Shown: positions 9,209 through 18,061, numbered from the stretch's first letter. The stretch: 64,000 nt of DNA from Rhizobium grahamii CCGE 502 (GCF_000298315.2 NZ_AEYE02000036.1:186001-250000); one strand, 5' to 3'. A program made the numbers and translations. Notes: generated by a model from the letters alone, not told the origin.

Positions 9209-9934
9209 ATGGCGACCGCCCAACAAGATATTCTGGAGCTGCTGTCTCCTTATCCTCCGGGATGGGGCGGCGTTCTTCTGGCAGGGGCGGTTTCCACGGT
9301 CGCCATCTCGGCTTGCGCCTTCGCGATCGGCCTGCTGCTCGGGACGGGCGGTGCGCTTGGAAAGCTTTCGGGCAATCGCATGCTCCGCCTTCTGCTCGAT
9401 CTCTATACCACGCTGATCCGCGCCGTTCCGGAGCTGATCCTGATCGTTGGGCTTTATTATGCCGGCACCGATGGCCTCAACCGGCTGCTGGCGGCATTGG
9501 AACTGCCGCCGGTCAATGTGAACGGTTTCATCGCGGCCGTCGCGGTGCTGGGCTTCGTTCAGGGTGCTTACATGACGGAGGTGCTTCGCGGCGCGATTCT
9601 CGCCATTCCCACCGGTCAGATGGAGGCGGCCAAGGCCTTCGGCATGGGGCCCGCGCTGCGGTTTCGCCGCGTCCTGCTGCCGGCGCTCTTGCCAAACGCG
9701 CTGCCGGGGCTTGCCAATCTGTGGATGTCGATCACCAAGGACAGCGCGCTGGTCGCGGTCGTCGGCTACCAGGAGCTGGCGCTCGCCACCCGCCTCGCCG
9801 GGGCAAGCACCAAACACTATTTCGTGTTTTTCCTCGCTTCGGCCTTTCTCTACCTCGCCATTACGCTCGTTTCTAACGTCGCCTTCAAGCTGATCGAAGG
9901 GCGGGTGCGGCGGGGGCAGCCGCGCCTTGCCTGA
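9209..9934 (+). CDS. Amino-acid ABC importer permease (HisQ/OccQ type)
   Basis: A 241-residue inner-membrane protein with about five transmembrane helices. It has the HisQ/HisM-type cytoplasmic coupling motif (EAAKAFGMGPALRFRRVLLPALLPNALPGLANLW, residues about 138-172) that docks on the ATPase. The upstream segment TLIRAVPELILIVGLYY is the conserved R-x-x-P-x-L loop of the family. It starts 12 bases after the binding-protein gene and is followed 12 bases later by the partner permease, so the two surely form the heterodimeric channel. Confidence 0.88.
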   Translation: MATAQQDILELLSPYPPGWGGVLLAGAVSTVAISACAFAIGLLLGTGGALGKLSGNRMLRLLLDLYTTLIRAVPELILIVGLYYAGTDGLNRLLAALELPPVNVNGFIAAVAVLGFVQGAYMTEVLRGAILAIPTGQMEAAKAFGMGPALRFRRVLLPALLPNALPGLANLWMSITKDSALVAVVGYQELALATRLAGASTKHYFVFFLASAFLYLAITLVSNVAFKLIEGRVRRGQPRLA

Positions 9935-9946
9935 AGAAAGCGCCCC

Positions 9947-10636
9947 ATGAGTTTCACCTGGATCTCCTCCTACTGGCTGCTTCTTCTGACCGGCGCCTGG
10001 CAGACCGTGTCGCTGCTGGTCATCTCCGTCGCGTTCGGCTTCGTGATCGCCGTCGGTCTCGCCTTCGCGCAGGTCAGCGGCCGCAGGCTGACGCGGCTGC
10101 TGGCCCGCGGCTATTGCACCTTCTTCCGCGGCACGCCGCTGCTGATCCAGCTGTGGCTTCTCTATTACGGCGTCGGCTCGCTGCTGCCTATGGTCCCCGG
10201 CATCCGCCAGAGCCTCTTCTGGCCGATCCTGCGCGAAGGCTTCTTTTTCGCTACCGTAAGCTTCACGCTGAACTATGCGGCCTATGAGGCGGAAGTTTTG
10301 CGCGGTGCTCTACTTGCCGTGCCCAAGGGCGAGCTTGAAGCAGGCCGGGCCTTCGGCCTGTCACCCTGGAAGCTGATCCGCCGTATCTGGCTGCCGCGCG
10401 CCATCCGTATCGCCCTGCCGACCATTGCCGGTGAGATCGTCATGCAGCTCAAGGCGACGCCGCTTGCCTTCACGGTCACGGTGATAGATCTCTATGCCGT
10501 TGCGAACAAGGTTCGCCAGGACACGCTGCTAGTCTATGAGCCTTTACTTGTCGTCACACTCTTCTATCTCGCCCTGACCGCAGTCATTGCCCGCGTCTTT
10601 CGAGGTCTCGAAGCGCAGGTGCCGGTTCGTCGTTAG
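9947..10636 (+). CDS. Amino-acid ABC importer permease (HisM/OccM type)
   Basis: A 229-residue partner permease. It shows the family loop TFFRGTPLLIQLWLLYYGVGS (residues about 57-77), the following segment AAYEAEVLRGALLAVPKGELEAGRAFGLSPWKLIRRIWLPRAIRIALP (EAA coupling loop) and about five membrane helices. Together with the preceding gene it makes the transmembrane pore of the importer. Nothing is broken or unusual in the sequence. Confidence 0.88.
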   Translation: MSFTWISSYWLLLLTGAWQTVSLLVISVAFGFVIAVGLAFAQVSGRRLTRLLARGYCTFFRGTPLLIQLWLLYYGVGSLLPMVPGIRQSLFWPILREGFFFATVSFTLNYAAYEAEVLRGALLAVPKGELEAGRAFGLSPWKLIRRIWLPRAIRIALPTIAGEIVMQLKATPLAFTVTVIDLYAVANKVRQDTLLVYEPLLVVTLFYLALTAVIARVFRGLEAQVPVRR

Positions 10637-10738
10637 GCCGATCGGAAAGAGTTGTCGAAGCGAACAAAGCACACCTCACCTTTTGTAACGAAATACCGCC
10701 TGCTGGTGACGGCGCGGCGCCCGAATGGAGACCTCTTC

Positions 10739-11647
10739 ATGAGCACTATGCGAATTCTTGACGGCGGCATGAGTCGCGAGCTGATGCGGCTAGGCGCCGA
10801 GTTGAAACAGCCGGAATGGTCGGCCCTGGCGCTGATCAATTCGCCGGATATCGTACGTGAGGTTCATAAGGAATTCATCGCCGTCGGCTCGCAGGTCATA
10901 ACGACGAACAGCTATGCGCTGGTGCCGTTCCATATTGGCGAAGACCGGTTTTGGAAGGAAGGGCCGGCGCTGATCCGTCTTGCAGGCCGCCTGGCGCGCG
11001 AGGCGGCCAATTCCATTGCCGATCGCAAGGTGCTGGTCGCGGGTTCACTGCCGCCGATCTTCGGCTCTTACGAGCCGCAAAATTTTCAGCCGTCGCGGGT
11101 ACAGGACTATCTGCACGTGCTTGTCGAAAACCTCGGCCCCTTCGTCGATGTATGGCTCGGTGAGACACTGAGCCTGATTGACGAGGCAGAGGCTGTCCGT
11201 GAGGCGGTGGCGACATCGGGCAAGCCGTTCTGGATTTCCTTCACGGTGGCGGATGACGAGGCAGCCATAGAGGGCGGCGAACCGAGGCTCCGCTCCAGCG
11301 AAAGGGTCGAGGACGCGGCATCCTGGGCGGCGTCATCGGGTGCGGAGGCCTTCTTGTTCAATTGCAGCAAGCCCGAGGTCATGCAGGCAGCGGTGGAGAC
11401 GGCAGCGAGGGTGTTCCGAAAGACAGACGCCCAGATCGAAATCGGCGTATATGCCAATGCTTTTGAAGGAGACCAGGGCGAGACGGCTGCCAATGAGGGG
11501 CTGCACGAGACTCGCGATGACCTGAATGACGACGCCTATTCGCGTTTTGCCTGCTCCTGGGCCGAGGCTGGCGCTACGATCATTGGCGGCTGCTGCGGCA
11601 TCGGTGCTGCCCATATCCACCGCCTCGGCAAGACGCTCCTACGCTAA
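10739..11647 (+). CDS. mmuM: Homocysteine S-methyltransferase (MmuM-like)
   Basis: A 302-residue pterin-independent homocysteine S-methyltransferase. It transfers a methyl group from S-methylmethionine or a similar donor to homocysteine, giving methionine. Family features are the start ILDGGMSREL, the SYALVPFH region, GSLPPIFGSYEP, and the zinc-binding cysteines in LFNCS (about residue 203) and in IIGGCCGIG (about 285-286). The ATG at 10739 follows GGAG and is where homology begins. Position directly after an amino-acid importer, both under a divergent Lrp-type gene, suggests import and use of S-methylmethionine or a related plant compound. The 3' end overlaps the remnant helicase frame on the other strand. 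Confidence 0.85.
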   Translation: MSTMRILDGGMSRELMRLGAELKQPEWSALALINSPDIVREVHKEFIAVGSQVITTNSYALVPFHIGEDRFWKEGPALIRLAGRLAREAANSIADRKVLVAGSLPPIFGSYEPQNFQPSRVQDYLHVLVENLGPFVDVWLGETLSLIDEAEAVREAVATSGKPFWISFTVADDEAAIEGGEPRLRSSERVEDAASWAASSGAEAFLFNCSKPEVMQAAVETAARVFRKTDAQIEIGVYANAFEGDQGETAANEGLHETRDDLNDDAYSRFACSWAEAGATIIGGCCGIGAAHIHRLGKTLLR

Positions 11648-12604
11648 GTGCCGGGGTAGCGGCGGCTCGCCATGCAGGCGCCGCCGCCACGATTCCGGCG
11701 AGACTTCACCACGAAGCGCTGCACGCACCCAGAGGCCCGCAACGGCCGGCAACAGCATGGTGGTCTTGCCGGTCCCAGGTGGACCGTTCACGGCGATCAC
11801 CTCTCCCGGCGCTGAGGCATCCAGCCAAGCCAGAACCTGCCTTTGCTGTTGAGCCAATGGGAAGTTTGGATTTGAGTGACCAAGTCGCCGGGAAAACTCC
11901 TGCTCAATCCGATGGTCTGGGTCCGCGACAGTTAACTCAGGCTGTGCAATCTGCTTTAGCAAAGGCGTGTCGGGTTGCTCGGCCAGAAGCTTGTCATAGA
12001 GGTCGAGGATCGCCCGGACTGTCGCATTCGCATCCTCGGCCAATTCCAGAAATCCGGAACCGATCGGCTGATAGTCTGCATCCCCGCGCGGCCAGCCATG
12101 CGAAACGGCATCCACCATCTTGCGGCAATGCCCAAGGTAATTTTCCCAGGCGTCGTCACCCGACATATCAGGAAGAGGCGTTTCGGTTAGGAATGCATCC
12201 AAGGCATCAACCGACCCGATAGCAAACTCACCAGATAGAAGGGGCGTCAACAGATCCCGAGCAAGCGCATTGCGCAGAGGTGTGATCTGCCCGCCCCGAT
12301 CAACTGTCGCCTCTGTCACGACAGGCGCAACAATATCCGGCAACCCGCCCGCTCGCGCTGCCCCGTGTGAGGACTTTCGCGCCGTAATTAGAGGCCAGAA
12401 CCGAATGGCGACCGCCTTGACCGAGGTCTGGCCCCGGAACACTTGATCCAAGACCTCTTCGGGCAACAAGCCGGTTTTCAGCGCCGCCGTGGGGATTTCA
12501 ACAAATCGTTTGCGATCAGACCGAGTGAATTTTCCTTCACCAAGCGCGCCGTCGGCCAGTGAAGTTCGCCAATAGCGCAAATTGTCCTGCATGCTTGCGG
12601 TCAT
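11639..12604 (-). pseudogene. Superfamily 1 DNA helicase-like protein, N-terminal part only
   Basis: An N-terminal domain of about 280 residues without a name leads to IAVNGPPGTGKTTMLLPAVAGLWVRAALRG. That is the Walker A region of a large SF1 (DNA2/NAM7-type) helicase or AAA_11 ATPase, usually well over 1000 residues. The protein stops about 20 residues later where its frame runs into the 3' end of mmuM. Walker B and all later helicase motifs are missing, so it is truncated and should not work as an ATPase. The best start is the Met at 12604 (MTASMQDNLRYW). The breakpoint at about 11648 probably marks the joint at which the mmuM cluster was inserted or deleted against it. Confidence 0.6.
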
Positions 12605-13004
12605 GATATTTGCGCTACTCGGTTTGCCCAGGGTATGATGCACGCATAAAAGATAAAAAGCGCAATGTAGTCCATCTACTGCGCCTCGCGGCGCTCAAGA
12701 TGCAATAGCCCCAAGATTTCCACCGACGCCCATAAACGACACCGTGGCTATAACCGAATCGCCGCCTCCGCAGGCACGCGTGATTTGTTATTCCGGGACG
12801 GGAATCCGACGCATATGGCCGCATTTATCGCCGCATGCCGGGAACTGCCGCCTCACAATTTCAAAGCATTATTCACGGCCTTGGCGACTACCGACGGATC
12901 GGTCCAATCTTGAAAAGCCGCGCGTATGTCCCCGGCGACGATCTCCCGCCTGTGGACCAAGGCAGCCAAACCCGGTTGTGGAGAGGCACGAATGCTAGGC
13001 CAAC
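12605..13004. other. Gap between truncated helicase and IS3 element
   Basis: No convincing gene. A short minus-strand frame ending at 12853 (LVHRREIVAGDIRAAFQDW...) looks like a protein C-terminus, and the IS3 element is inserted next to it, but I recognise no family. It may be a gene cut by the insertion. Confidence 0.35.
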
Positions 13005-13067
13005 TGACCTGCCACTGCGCATTTCCTCCAGAATGGATTAGAGTCCGGCCCATTAAAGGACGGACGC

Positions 13068-13331
13068 ATGAAGAAGCAGCGATTTACGGAAGAGCAGATT
13101 ATTGCGGTATTGAAGGAGCAGGAGGCTGGCGCGAAGGCGGCCGACCTTTGCCGCAGACATGGAATTTCAGAAGCAACGTTTTACAACTGGAAAGCCAAAT
13201 ACGGCGGCATGGAGGTCTCTGAGGCGAAGCGGCTGAAGGCGCTTGAGGACGAGAACGCCAGGCTGAAGAAGCTGCTCGCCGAACAGATGCTTGATGCGGC
13301 CGCACTCCGCGAGCTCCAAAAAAAATGGTAG
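13068..13331 (+). CDS. IS3 transposase OrfA
   Basis: An 87-residue OrfA with the helix-turn-helix typical of IS3 elements (FTEEQIIAVLKEQEAGAKAADLCRRHGISEATFYNWKAKYGG, residues 4-45) followed by a leucine-zipper region (LKALEDENARLKKLLAEQML). It ends in a run of A residues at about 13318-13325, overlapping the orfB start. That is the usual place for programmed -1 frameshifting that makes the OrfAB transposase. It appears intact. Confidence 0.9.
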   Translation: MKKQRFTEEQIIAVLKEQEAGAKAADLCRRHGISEATFYNWKAKYGGMEVSEAKRLKALEDENARLKKLLAEQMLDAAALRELQKKW

Positions 13332-14255
13332 GGCCCGCCGCCAAGCGTGAAGCCGTCACGCACCTGAAGACCGTCATGGGGCTTTCGGAACGGCGGGCCT
13401 GCCAGATCATATCTGCCGATCGCAAGACGATCCGTTACCAGTCGAACCGACCGGTGGAGACCGGGTTGCGAGCAAGGCTGCGCGAGTTGGCTAATGAGCG
13501 ACGGCGTTTCGGCTACCGTCGACTGTTCGTCCTGCTTCGCCGGGAGGGAGAGCCGTCCGGCGTCAATCGCATCTATCGGCTGTATCGCGAGGAAGGGCTT
13601 TCAGTACGCAAGCGGAAGGCCCGACGCCGTGCTGTCGGCACGCGTGCTCCGATCCTGGTCGAAGCGAAGGCAAACGCCCGCTGGTCGCTGGATTTCGTCC
13701 ACGACCAGTTCGCCTGCGGACGGAGGTTTCGGGTGCTCAACATCGTCGATGATGTGGCGCGTGAATGCCTGGCAGCAATTCCAGACACCTCGATCTCCGG
13801 CCGCCGTGTCGCACGGGAGCTGACGATGCTGATCGAACGACGCGGCAAGCCCGGAGTGATTGTCCCCGATAACGGCACCGAACTCGCCTCGAATGCCATC
13901 CTTGCCTGGTCGAAGGATCACAAGGTCGAGTGGCATTACATCGCGCCGGGAATGCCCATGACAAAACGGCTATGTCGAGAGCTTCAACGGGCGAATGCGT
14001 GACGAACTGCTCAACGAAAGTCTGTTCTTCGGCCTCGATCATGCCCGCAGCGCCATCGCTGAATGGGCTGAAGATTACAACAATTTCCGGCCGCACTCAT
14101 CGCTCGGATATCAGACCCCGGCCGACTATGCCGGGTCCATCGCCGCAACCGGCTCCAACGCTGCGCAAATTGAAAGCTTCGCGTTTCCGCCGGTTGCTCA
14201 CACCGCGCCACTTGGCGTATTCAAAACCGCCGGGGCTCTAATAGCCACTGGATGA
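13325..14255 (+). pseudogene. IS3 transposase OrfB, frameshifted before the catalytic Glu
   Basis: OrfB starts with the HTH_21 region (RRFGYRRLFVLLRREG) and then the integrase core, with the first catalytic Asp in WSLDFVHD and the second in VPDNGTE. Near 13960 an extra base breaks the frame: the expected PMQNGYVESFNGRMRDELLNE is split, so the main frame ends at 14002 as MTKRLCRELQRANA. The correct continuation (residues from YVESFNG to the end, with the catalytic Glu) lies in another frame to 14255. Without the Glu, the truncated protein cannot catalyse transposition. A sequencing error in this run would also explain it. Confidence 0.85.
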
Positions 14256-14451
14256 AAGTTCAGTGGCAGGTCACAACGTGCGCCCATAATGCTATGGCCG
14301 GCTAGGCAATATCGGATGGGTTCATGCGATGTGTCGCCAGCCGGCAGGTTGCCTTCCCTCCAAACTGTTTCCCCGACTATCCAAGATTCAGGATTCGAAT
14401 AGACTGATCTGCAGTCACCCAGCGTCGCTCAGTCGCCGCGTTGACTATCGT

Positions 14452-14775
14452 TCAATGCGGCAAAAGCGGCGTACGGCGTGCGCCGAGTACGTCGAGCTTC
14501 CGCAAAAGAATGGCCGCCTCCAACAGCATCGCTGCAAACGTGGCGTCATCGGCGTTCGCGACGCTTTCCGCCATTGCCTGAAGTGTCTGGCAGAGATGCG
14601 CGACCGCCGACTGCTGTGACGGCGCATCCTCCAGCACGACGGTGTATTCGAGAAGCGATTTGACCAACCGCGTGACAAGCATGCGCCGTTGTTTGGAGTC
14701 CGTTTCCGCTAGATGAGCGGACGCCTGGATAAGCTCCTCGGCCGTCAGTGTCTCTCGATGGTCGGGAATGTCCAT
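14452..14775 (-). CDS. Hypothetical protein, 107 residues
   Basis: An acidic, helix-rich small protein (MDIPDHRETLTAEELIQASAHLAE..., then LVTRLVKSLLEYTVVLEDAPSQ) that I do not recognise. It has no signal peptide or membrane segment. It lies downstream of two other short minus-strand frames, the gaps are small, and the codon use looks rhizobial. The start is the ATG at 14775. Existence as a gene is plausible, not certain. Confidence 0.4.
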   Translation of the reverse strand: MDIPDHRETLTAEELIQASAHLAETDSKQRRMLVTRLVKSLLEYTVVLEDAPSQQSAVAHLCQTLQAMAESVANADDATFAAMLLEAAILLRKLDVLGARRTPLLPH

Positions 14776-14813
14776 GGTCTCTTACAGCGTAAATGGAACC
14801 CGCGCGGTTGGCG

Positions 14814-14999
14814 CTAGTACCACGGTCCGGGCACCGCGCCCCAGTAATAAAGCTCGTAGGATCGAGCCAAATGCCGCTCGTCTTCATAGGCGTTGATTGA
14901 ACAATCCCGGTGGTTCAACGACTGGCGAATCTCTTTGGTTTTTGTGGGATGCAACCAAAGCCAGCGTGTAAGTGATCGCAGCATTGCTTTTCCTTTCAC
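14814..14999 (-). CDS. Hypothetical small protein, about 60 residues
   Basis: A short basic protein (MLRSLTRWLWLHPTKTKEIRQSL...) with either a GTG start at 14999, which overlaps the stop codon of the upstream frame (GTGA), or an ATG at 14984. I recognise no family. The overlap with the upstream frame suggests translational coupling if both are real. Confidence 0.3.
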   Translation of the reverse strand: MKGKAMLRSLTRWLWLHPTKTKEIRQSLNHRDCSINAYEDERHLARSYELYYWGAVPGPWY

Positions 15000-15289
15000 T
15001 TCGTGGGGAAGCTCATTGGTTTGAACGCGGTCAACGACAACAGGGCGCGTTGGATCAAGCCGGGTCTGGGCTCAAGATTTTCAATGTGACGGCGATGGCG
15101 ATAATCAGGCCCTCCGCAAATGATGGCGATTTCGTTGCCGATTTCGATTATGCGATTGCGCAGGTCCGCTTCGGTCCCGCCGTCGCAATCGTGCTCATCG
15201 AAACAATGTCTGGCTTCGTGCAAGAGAAGCTGGCCTTCGAGTTGGTCTCGAATCTGCGAAAGCCGCGCGCAATGTCTTGAGGCGCTCAC
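14996..15289 (-). CDS. Hypothetical protein, 97 residues
   Basis: A 97-residue frame (MSASRHCARLSQIRDQLEGQLLLHEARHCFDEHDCDGG...) with no recognised domain. It is listed because a well-formed inverted repeat (15328-15344), similar to sites in front of other operons here, lies 38 bases upstream, and two further short frames follow on the same strand. It could equally be spurious. Confidence 0.3.
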   Translation of the reverse strand: MSASRHCARLSQIRDQLEGQLLLHEARHCFDEHDCDGGTEADLRNRIIEIGNEIAIICGGPDYRHRRHIENLEPRPGLIQRALLSLTAFKPMSFPTK

Positions 15290-15327
15290 TGCCTGTCTCC
15301 TTCATCTCGCGAACTTTGCAATATTAC

Positions 15328-15344
15328 TCCATAAAACTTATGGA
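15328..15344. promoter_or_regulatory. Inverted repeat TCCAT-N7-ATGGA (candidate operator, site G)
   Basis: TCCATAA-AAC-TTATGGA is a perfect 7-bp inverted repeat, followed by CTA. It matches the site at 17947-17963 at 17 of 22 aligned positions, flanks included, and has the same 5-7-5 layout as the sites at 27037, 39783, 52651 and 55412. It lies between the decayed Lrp gene and the small minus-strand frames. Confidence 0.5.
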
Positions 15345-15482
15345 CTATAGGCACGCAAGACTAAAGCACGATCGCGATTCGAAAAGCGTTTCCCCCGCCA
15401 CGGTAGCGAATAGGCCGCTAGCCTCCTTCCTGGCTAGCCGTCGTTGTTGTGCCGTGAGAGCGGCATGTGTTCGAGTGGCAGT

Positions 15483-15919
15483 GTGGTCGTATATTTGATG
15501 CTCCATGGCAAATGCCGGAATAGCATTGAGAACCTCAATTTTGGCAATCAACCGTCGATGGAAGGCATGCATGCGGGTATATCGGAGACGACCACGCGCA
15601 TAAGGTAATCGACATCTCCGCTTATTCGATAAACCTCAATGACCTCATTGAATTCTGCCACAGCCTCAGACAAGCGCTTGAGCCGCTCGACCGAATGTGA
15701 AGCGGTTTGGATTGAGACGAAGAGGGTCATATTGGCGTTGACCTTCGCCGGGTCGAGGATGACGACCCTTCTCTGGATTACCGCGATCCTCCTCCAGCTT
15801 CTGGATCCTTCGCCAGCACGGCGTCGTGCTCAGCCCAACCAACCGTCCGATATCGGATACCGTAAGCGTCACGTCATCTTGCAGGAAATGCGCAGGATTT
15901 TACGATCTATTCGGTCCAT
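15483..15919 (-). pseudogene. Lrp/AsnC regulator with three frameshifts
   Basis: The pieces reconstruct a full Lrp-type protein. MDRIDRKILRI starts at 15919; the helix-turn-helix SDIGRLVGLSTTPCWRRIQKLEED lies in a second frame. A third frame holds MTLFVSIQTASHSVERLKRLSEAV...EVYRISGDVDYLMRVVVSDIPA, and a fourth the end (RRLIAKIEVLNAIPAFAMEHQIYDH). The shifts fall near 15890, 15770 and 15570. All domains are represented, so this was a complete gene that decayed by small indels, not by truncation. It sits directly downstream of metC on the same strand and was probably its former regulator. Confidence 0.75.
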
Positions 15920-15960
15920 CGGAAAGCCTATGGTAACTTGTATGGCGCGGGTCGGCAGGC

Positions 15961-17151
15961 CTATGCTCCCTTTGCCGCTTCAAAGGCCCGCTTTAGGTCG
16001 TTGATCAAGTCCTTGACATCCTCAAGTCCAACCTGGAGTCGAATGAGTAGTCCCCCATATGAATTCGCAAGGACCGTGCGATCAGACAGATCAACTTCAA
16101 GCGCCAAGCTTTGGAACCCTCCCCAGGAATAACCCAGCCCGAACAGTCTCAGCCCGTCAAGGAAGGCATGAGACTTTCGCCGGGCAGATTTCTCGCCCGC
16201 GGTCGATAACACGAACGATAGTACCCCGCTCGCGCCCTTGAAGTCGCGCGCCCAGAGCGAATGGCCAGCAAAGCTTGGTAGCGCCGGATATAGAACTTGT
16301 TCGACCTCTGCTTGCGCTTCGAGCCATTCGGCGATTGCGAGTGCGCTTGACTGATGCCGTTCGAGTCTGACGCCCATCGTGCGCAGCCCGCGCAGGACCT
16401 GGTAGATATCATCAGGTGCGGCGCAGAAACCAAGAGCCCCATTTGCCTGCTTCAGCCTTTTCCAGGTGCGTTCGTTGGCAGAAATCGAGCCCAGTAGGAT
16501 GTCTGCATGTCCAGCCGGATATTTGGTGGATGCCTGGATGGAGACATCGACGCCGAAATCGAGTGGCTTGAAGAAAAGTGGGGTTGCCCAGGTGTTGTCC
16601 ATCGTCACAACCGCCTCGTGCCGGCGCGCAACCGCAACTATTGCCGGCACATCCTGCATCTCGAACGTGTTCGAGCCGGGCGCCTCCAGATGAACGAGCC
16701 GAGTGTTCGGACGGAACATTTTCTCGATCTCGGAGCCGATAGCCGGGTTGTAATACTCCACCTGGACACCGAATCGCACCAGCATCGTGTCGCAAAAGTG
16801 CCTTACGTTGCCATAGACCGAGTCCACGATTAGCGCATGATCGCCGGGCGATAGGTACGCCAGAAGTGCTACCGTGACCGCTGCCAGCCCGCTCGGAACA
16901 AGGACGGTTCCCGTCGCCCCTTCCAACTCGTTGATGGCATCCGTCAACGCATCGCTTGTTGGCGTGCCGCGCGTGGCATAGGTGTACTTCTGATCATGCT
17001 TGGCCATCGTCTCGGCATCTGGAAACAGGACCGTTGACGCGTGTACGACCGGGGGATTGATGAACCCGTGATGATCGAAAGGGTCGTAGCCGGCTCGTAC
17101 CAGCCGTGTGTTTTCTCCAAGCGAAAGAGAGGGGCGTTCGGTTTCGGACAT
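15961..17151 (-). CDS. metC: Cystathionine beta-lyase (PLP-dependent)
   Basis: A 396-residue Cys/Met-metabolism PLP enzyme that cleaves cystathionine to homocysteine, pyruvate and ammonia. It shows the alphaproteobacterial MetC start (GFINPPVVHASTVLFPDAE), the YATRGTPTSDAL substrate loop, the PLP-ring residues in SVYGNVRHFCDT, DNTWATP, and the Schiff-base lysine in QASTKYPAGHADI (about residue 205). Length is normal. The ATG at 17151 follows GGAGATTTG; a TTG one codon earlier is unlikely. It follows chaC by 31 bases on the same strand, so the two may be co-transcribed from the site at 17947-17963. Methionine gamma-lyase or another C-S lyase activity cannot be excluded from sequence. Confidence 0.85.
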   Translation of the reverse strand: MSETERPSLSLGENTRLVRAGYDPFDHHGFINPPVVHASTVLFPDAETMAKHDQKYTYATRGTPTSDALTDAINELEGATGTVLVPSGLAAVTVALLAYLSPGDHALIVDSVYGNVRHFCDTMLVRFGVQVEYYNPAIGSEIEKMFRPNTRLVHLEAPGSNTFEMQDVPAIVAVARRHEAVVTMDNTWATPLFFKPLDFGVDVSIQASTKYPAGHADILLGSISANERTWKRLKQANGALGFCAAPDDIYQVLRGLRTMGVRLERHQSSALAIAEWLEAQAEVEQVLYPALPSFAGHSLWARDFKGASGVLSFVLSTAGEKSARRKSHAFLDGLRLFGLGYSWGGFQSLALEVDLSDRTVLANSYGGLLIRLQVGLEDVKDLINDLKRAFEAAKGA

Positions 17152-17182
17152 CAAATCTCCAGGCGAATATGTGTCTTGTCAG

Positions 17183-17872
17183 TCAAGCTAGTTCGGGGAT
17201 GCCATGAATGCGCTTGATCTCGGCTGCTACCATTTCCTGAAGGCGCCAGAGGTTACGATCCCGGATCCCCTTCATTTCCAGGTGGTGGACGGTAAGGTAA
17301 AGATACTCGGCGCATGACCCCATATGTCCGCAAGCGCGCGCAAGTATCTTTGCGACGTTTGAAAGTGATTGGTTGGCAACAACTCGCTCGCCTTTTGGAC
17401 CTGCCCAGAAAACCAATGCGCGCAGCGGGCCGTCGTCGGTCTCAACGGTTATCCAGCGGATCGTAGACGCGTCTTCCAGCGTTCCGACTTCCCTTCGGAT
17501 CATTCGGCGGATCTGGCCTATCCGATCACTGTCGGCCAGCCTGTATGCAATTCCGTTACATTGCCCGCCCCGACGCAACGCCATCATCAGACCTGGCTGT
17601 TTTTCCGAACCGCGCCAGCGCGTCATTCGAAGGCAGAAAGAGCGATGCCACCCCCTGACGCGTCCCCTGCGCCAGAGAATGGCATCGAAATCAGGTTTCC
17701 AGATCAGTGATCCATAGGCAAAGATCCACAGGGGTTCATCTGCAGCTTCATCGTGGAGTCGCTTGGCCAACTCAGACAACTGCTCTTCACTGAGAGGCAC
17801 TCGTGTCGGATCTGCACCCGGGTCTTCCTCCGTTCGAACGCTTAGCAACACCAGTTCCTGCGTCAGCGTCAT
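17183..17872 (-). CDS. chaC: ChaC-like glutathione-specific gamma-glutamylcyclotransferase
   Basis: A 229-residue ChaC-family enzyme, expected to split glutathione into 5-oxoproline and Cys-Gly and so release cysteine sulfur. The substrate loop LWIFAYGSLIWKP (about residues 49-61) is clear, followed by RRGRVRGWHRSFCLRM and GQCNGIAYRL. I choose the ATG at 17872 because the family start (MTLTQELV) is there and AGGTGG precedes it; upstream alternatives at 17911, 17923 and GTG 17941 would add unrelated residues. It heads a probable two-gene unit with metC. A candidate operator lies 74 bases upstream. Confidence 0.8.
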   Translation of the reverse strand: MTLTQELVLLSVRTEEDPGADPTRVPLSEEQLSELAKRLHDEAADEPLWIFAYGSLIWKPDFDAILWRRGRVRGWHRSFCLRMTRWRGSEKQPGLMMALRRGGQCNGIAYRLADSDRIGQIRRMIRREVGTLEDASTIRWITVETDDGPLRALVFWAGPKGERVVANQSLSNVAKILARACGHMGSCAEYLYLTVHHLEMKGIRDRNLWRLQEMVAAEIKRIHGIPELA

Positions 17873-17946
17873 TGGACCACCTGGTGATGTATGTCTGCTC
17901 TGATTTGGCATGTCGCTACCCATCCGGAATCTCTGCGACACTATTG

Positions 17947-17963
17947 TCTATAAAAATTATGCA
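17947..17963. promoter_or_regulatory. Inverted repeat TCTAT-N7-ATGCA (candidate operator, site F)
   Basis: TCTATAAAAATTATGCA followed by CTA lies in the 190-base gap upstream of chaC-metC. It is nearly the same as site G (15328) and has the half-site TCTAT and 7-base spacer seen upstream of four other operons in the window. Its right arm is one base off the ideal ATrGA. Confidence 0.45.
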
Positions 17964-18061
17964 CTACAGAAATGAGGATCTTTCCGAAGGCAAGCGAAGG
18001 AAAAAAATCTCCGGGAAAAGACCGACAGGCCACCGCAATCAAGAGGGCAATCGCTAGAGGC

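Larger units (their letters stand above)
13005..14273 (+). mobile_element. IS3-family insertion sequence (1269 bp) with 4-bp target duplication
   Basis: The ends are inverted repeats: TGACCTGCCACTG at 13005-13017 and CAGTGGCAGGTCA at 14261-14273. The four bases CAAC occur directly outside both ends (13001-13004 and 14274-14277), a target-site duplication. Inside are orfA and orfB in the overlapping IS3 arrangement. Length and a 4-bp duplication fit the IS407 group. The intact duplication shows simple transposition with no later rearrangement at this spot. OrfB carries a frameshift, so this copy is probably immobile unless helped in trans. Confidence 0.92.
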
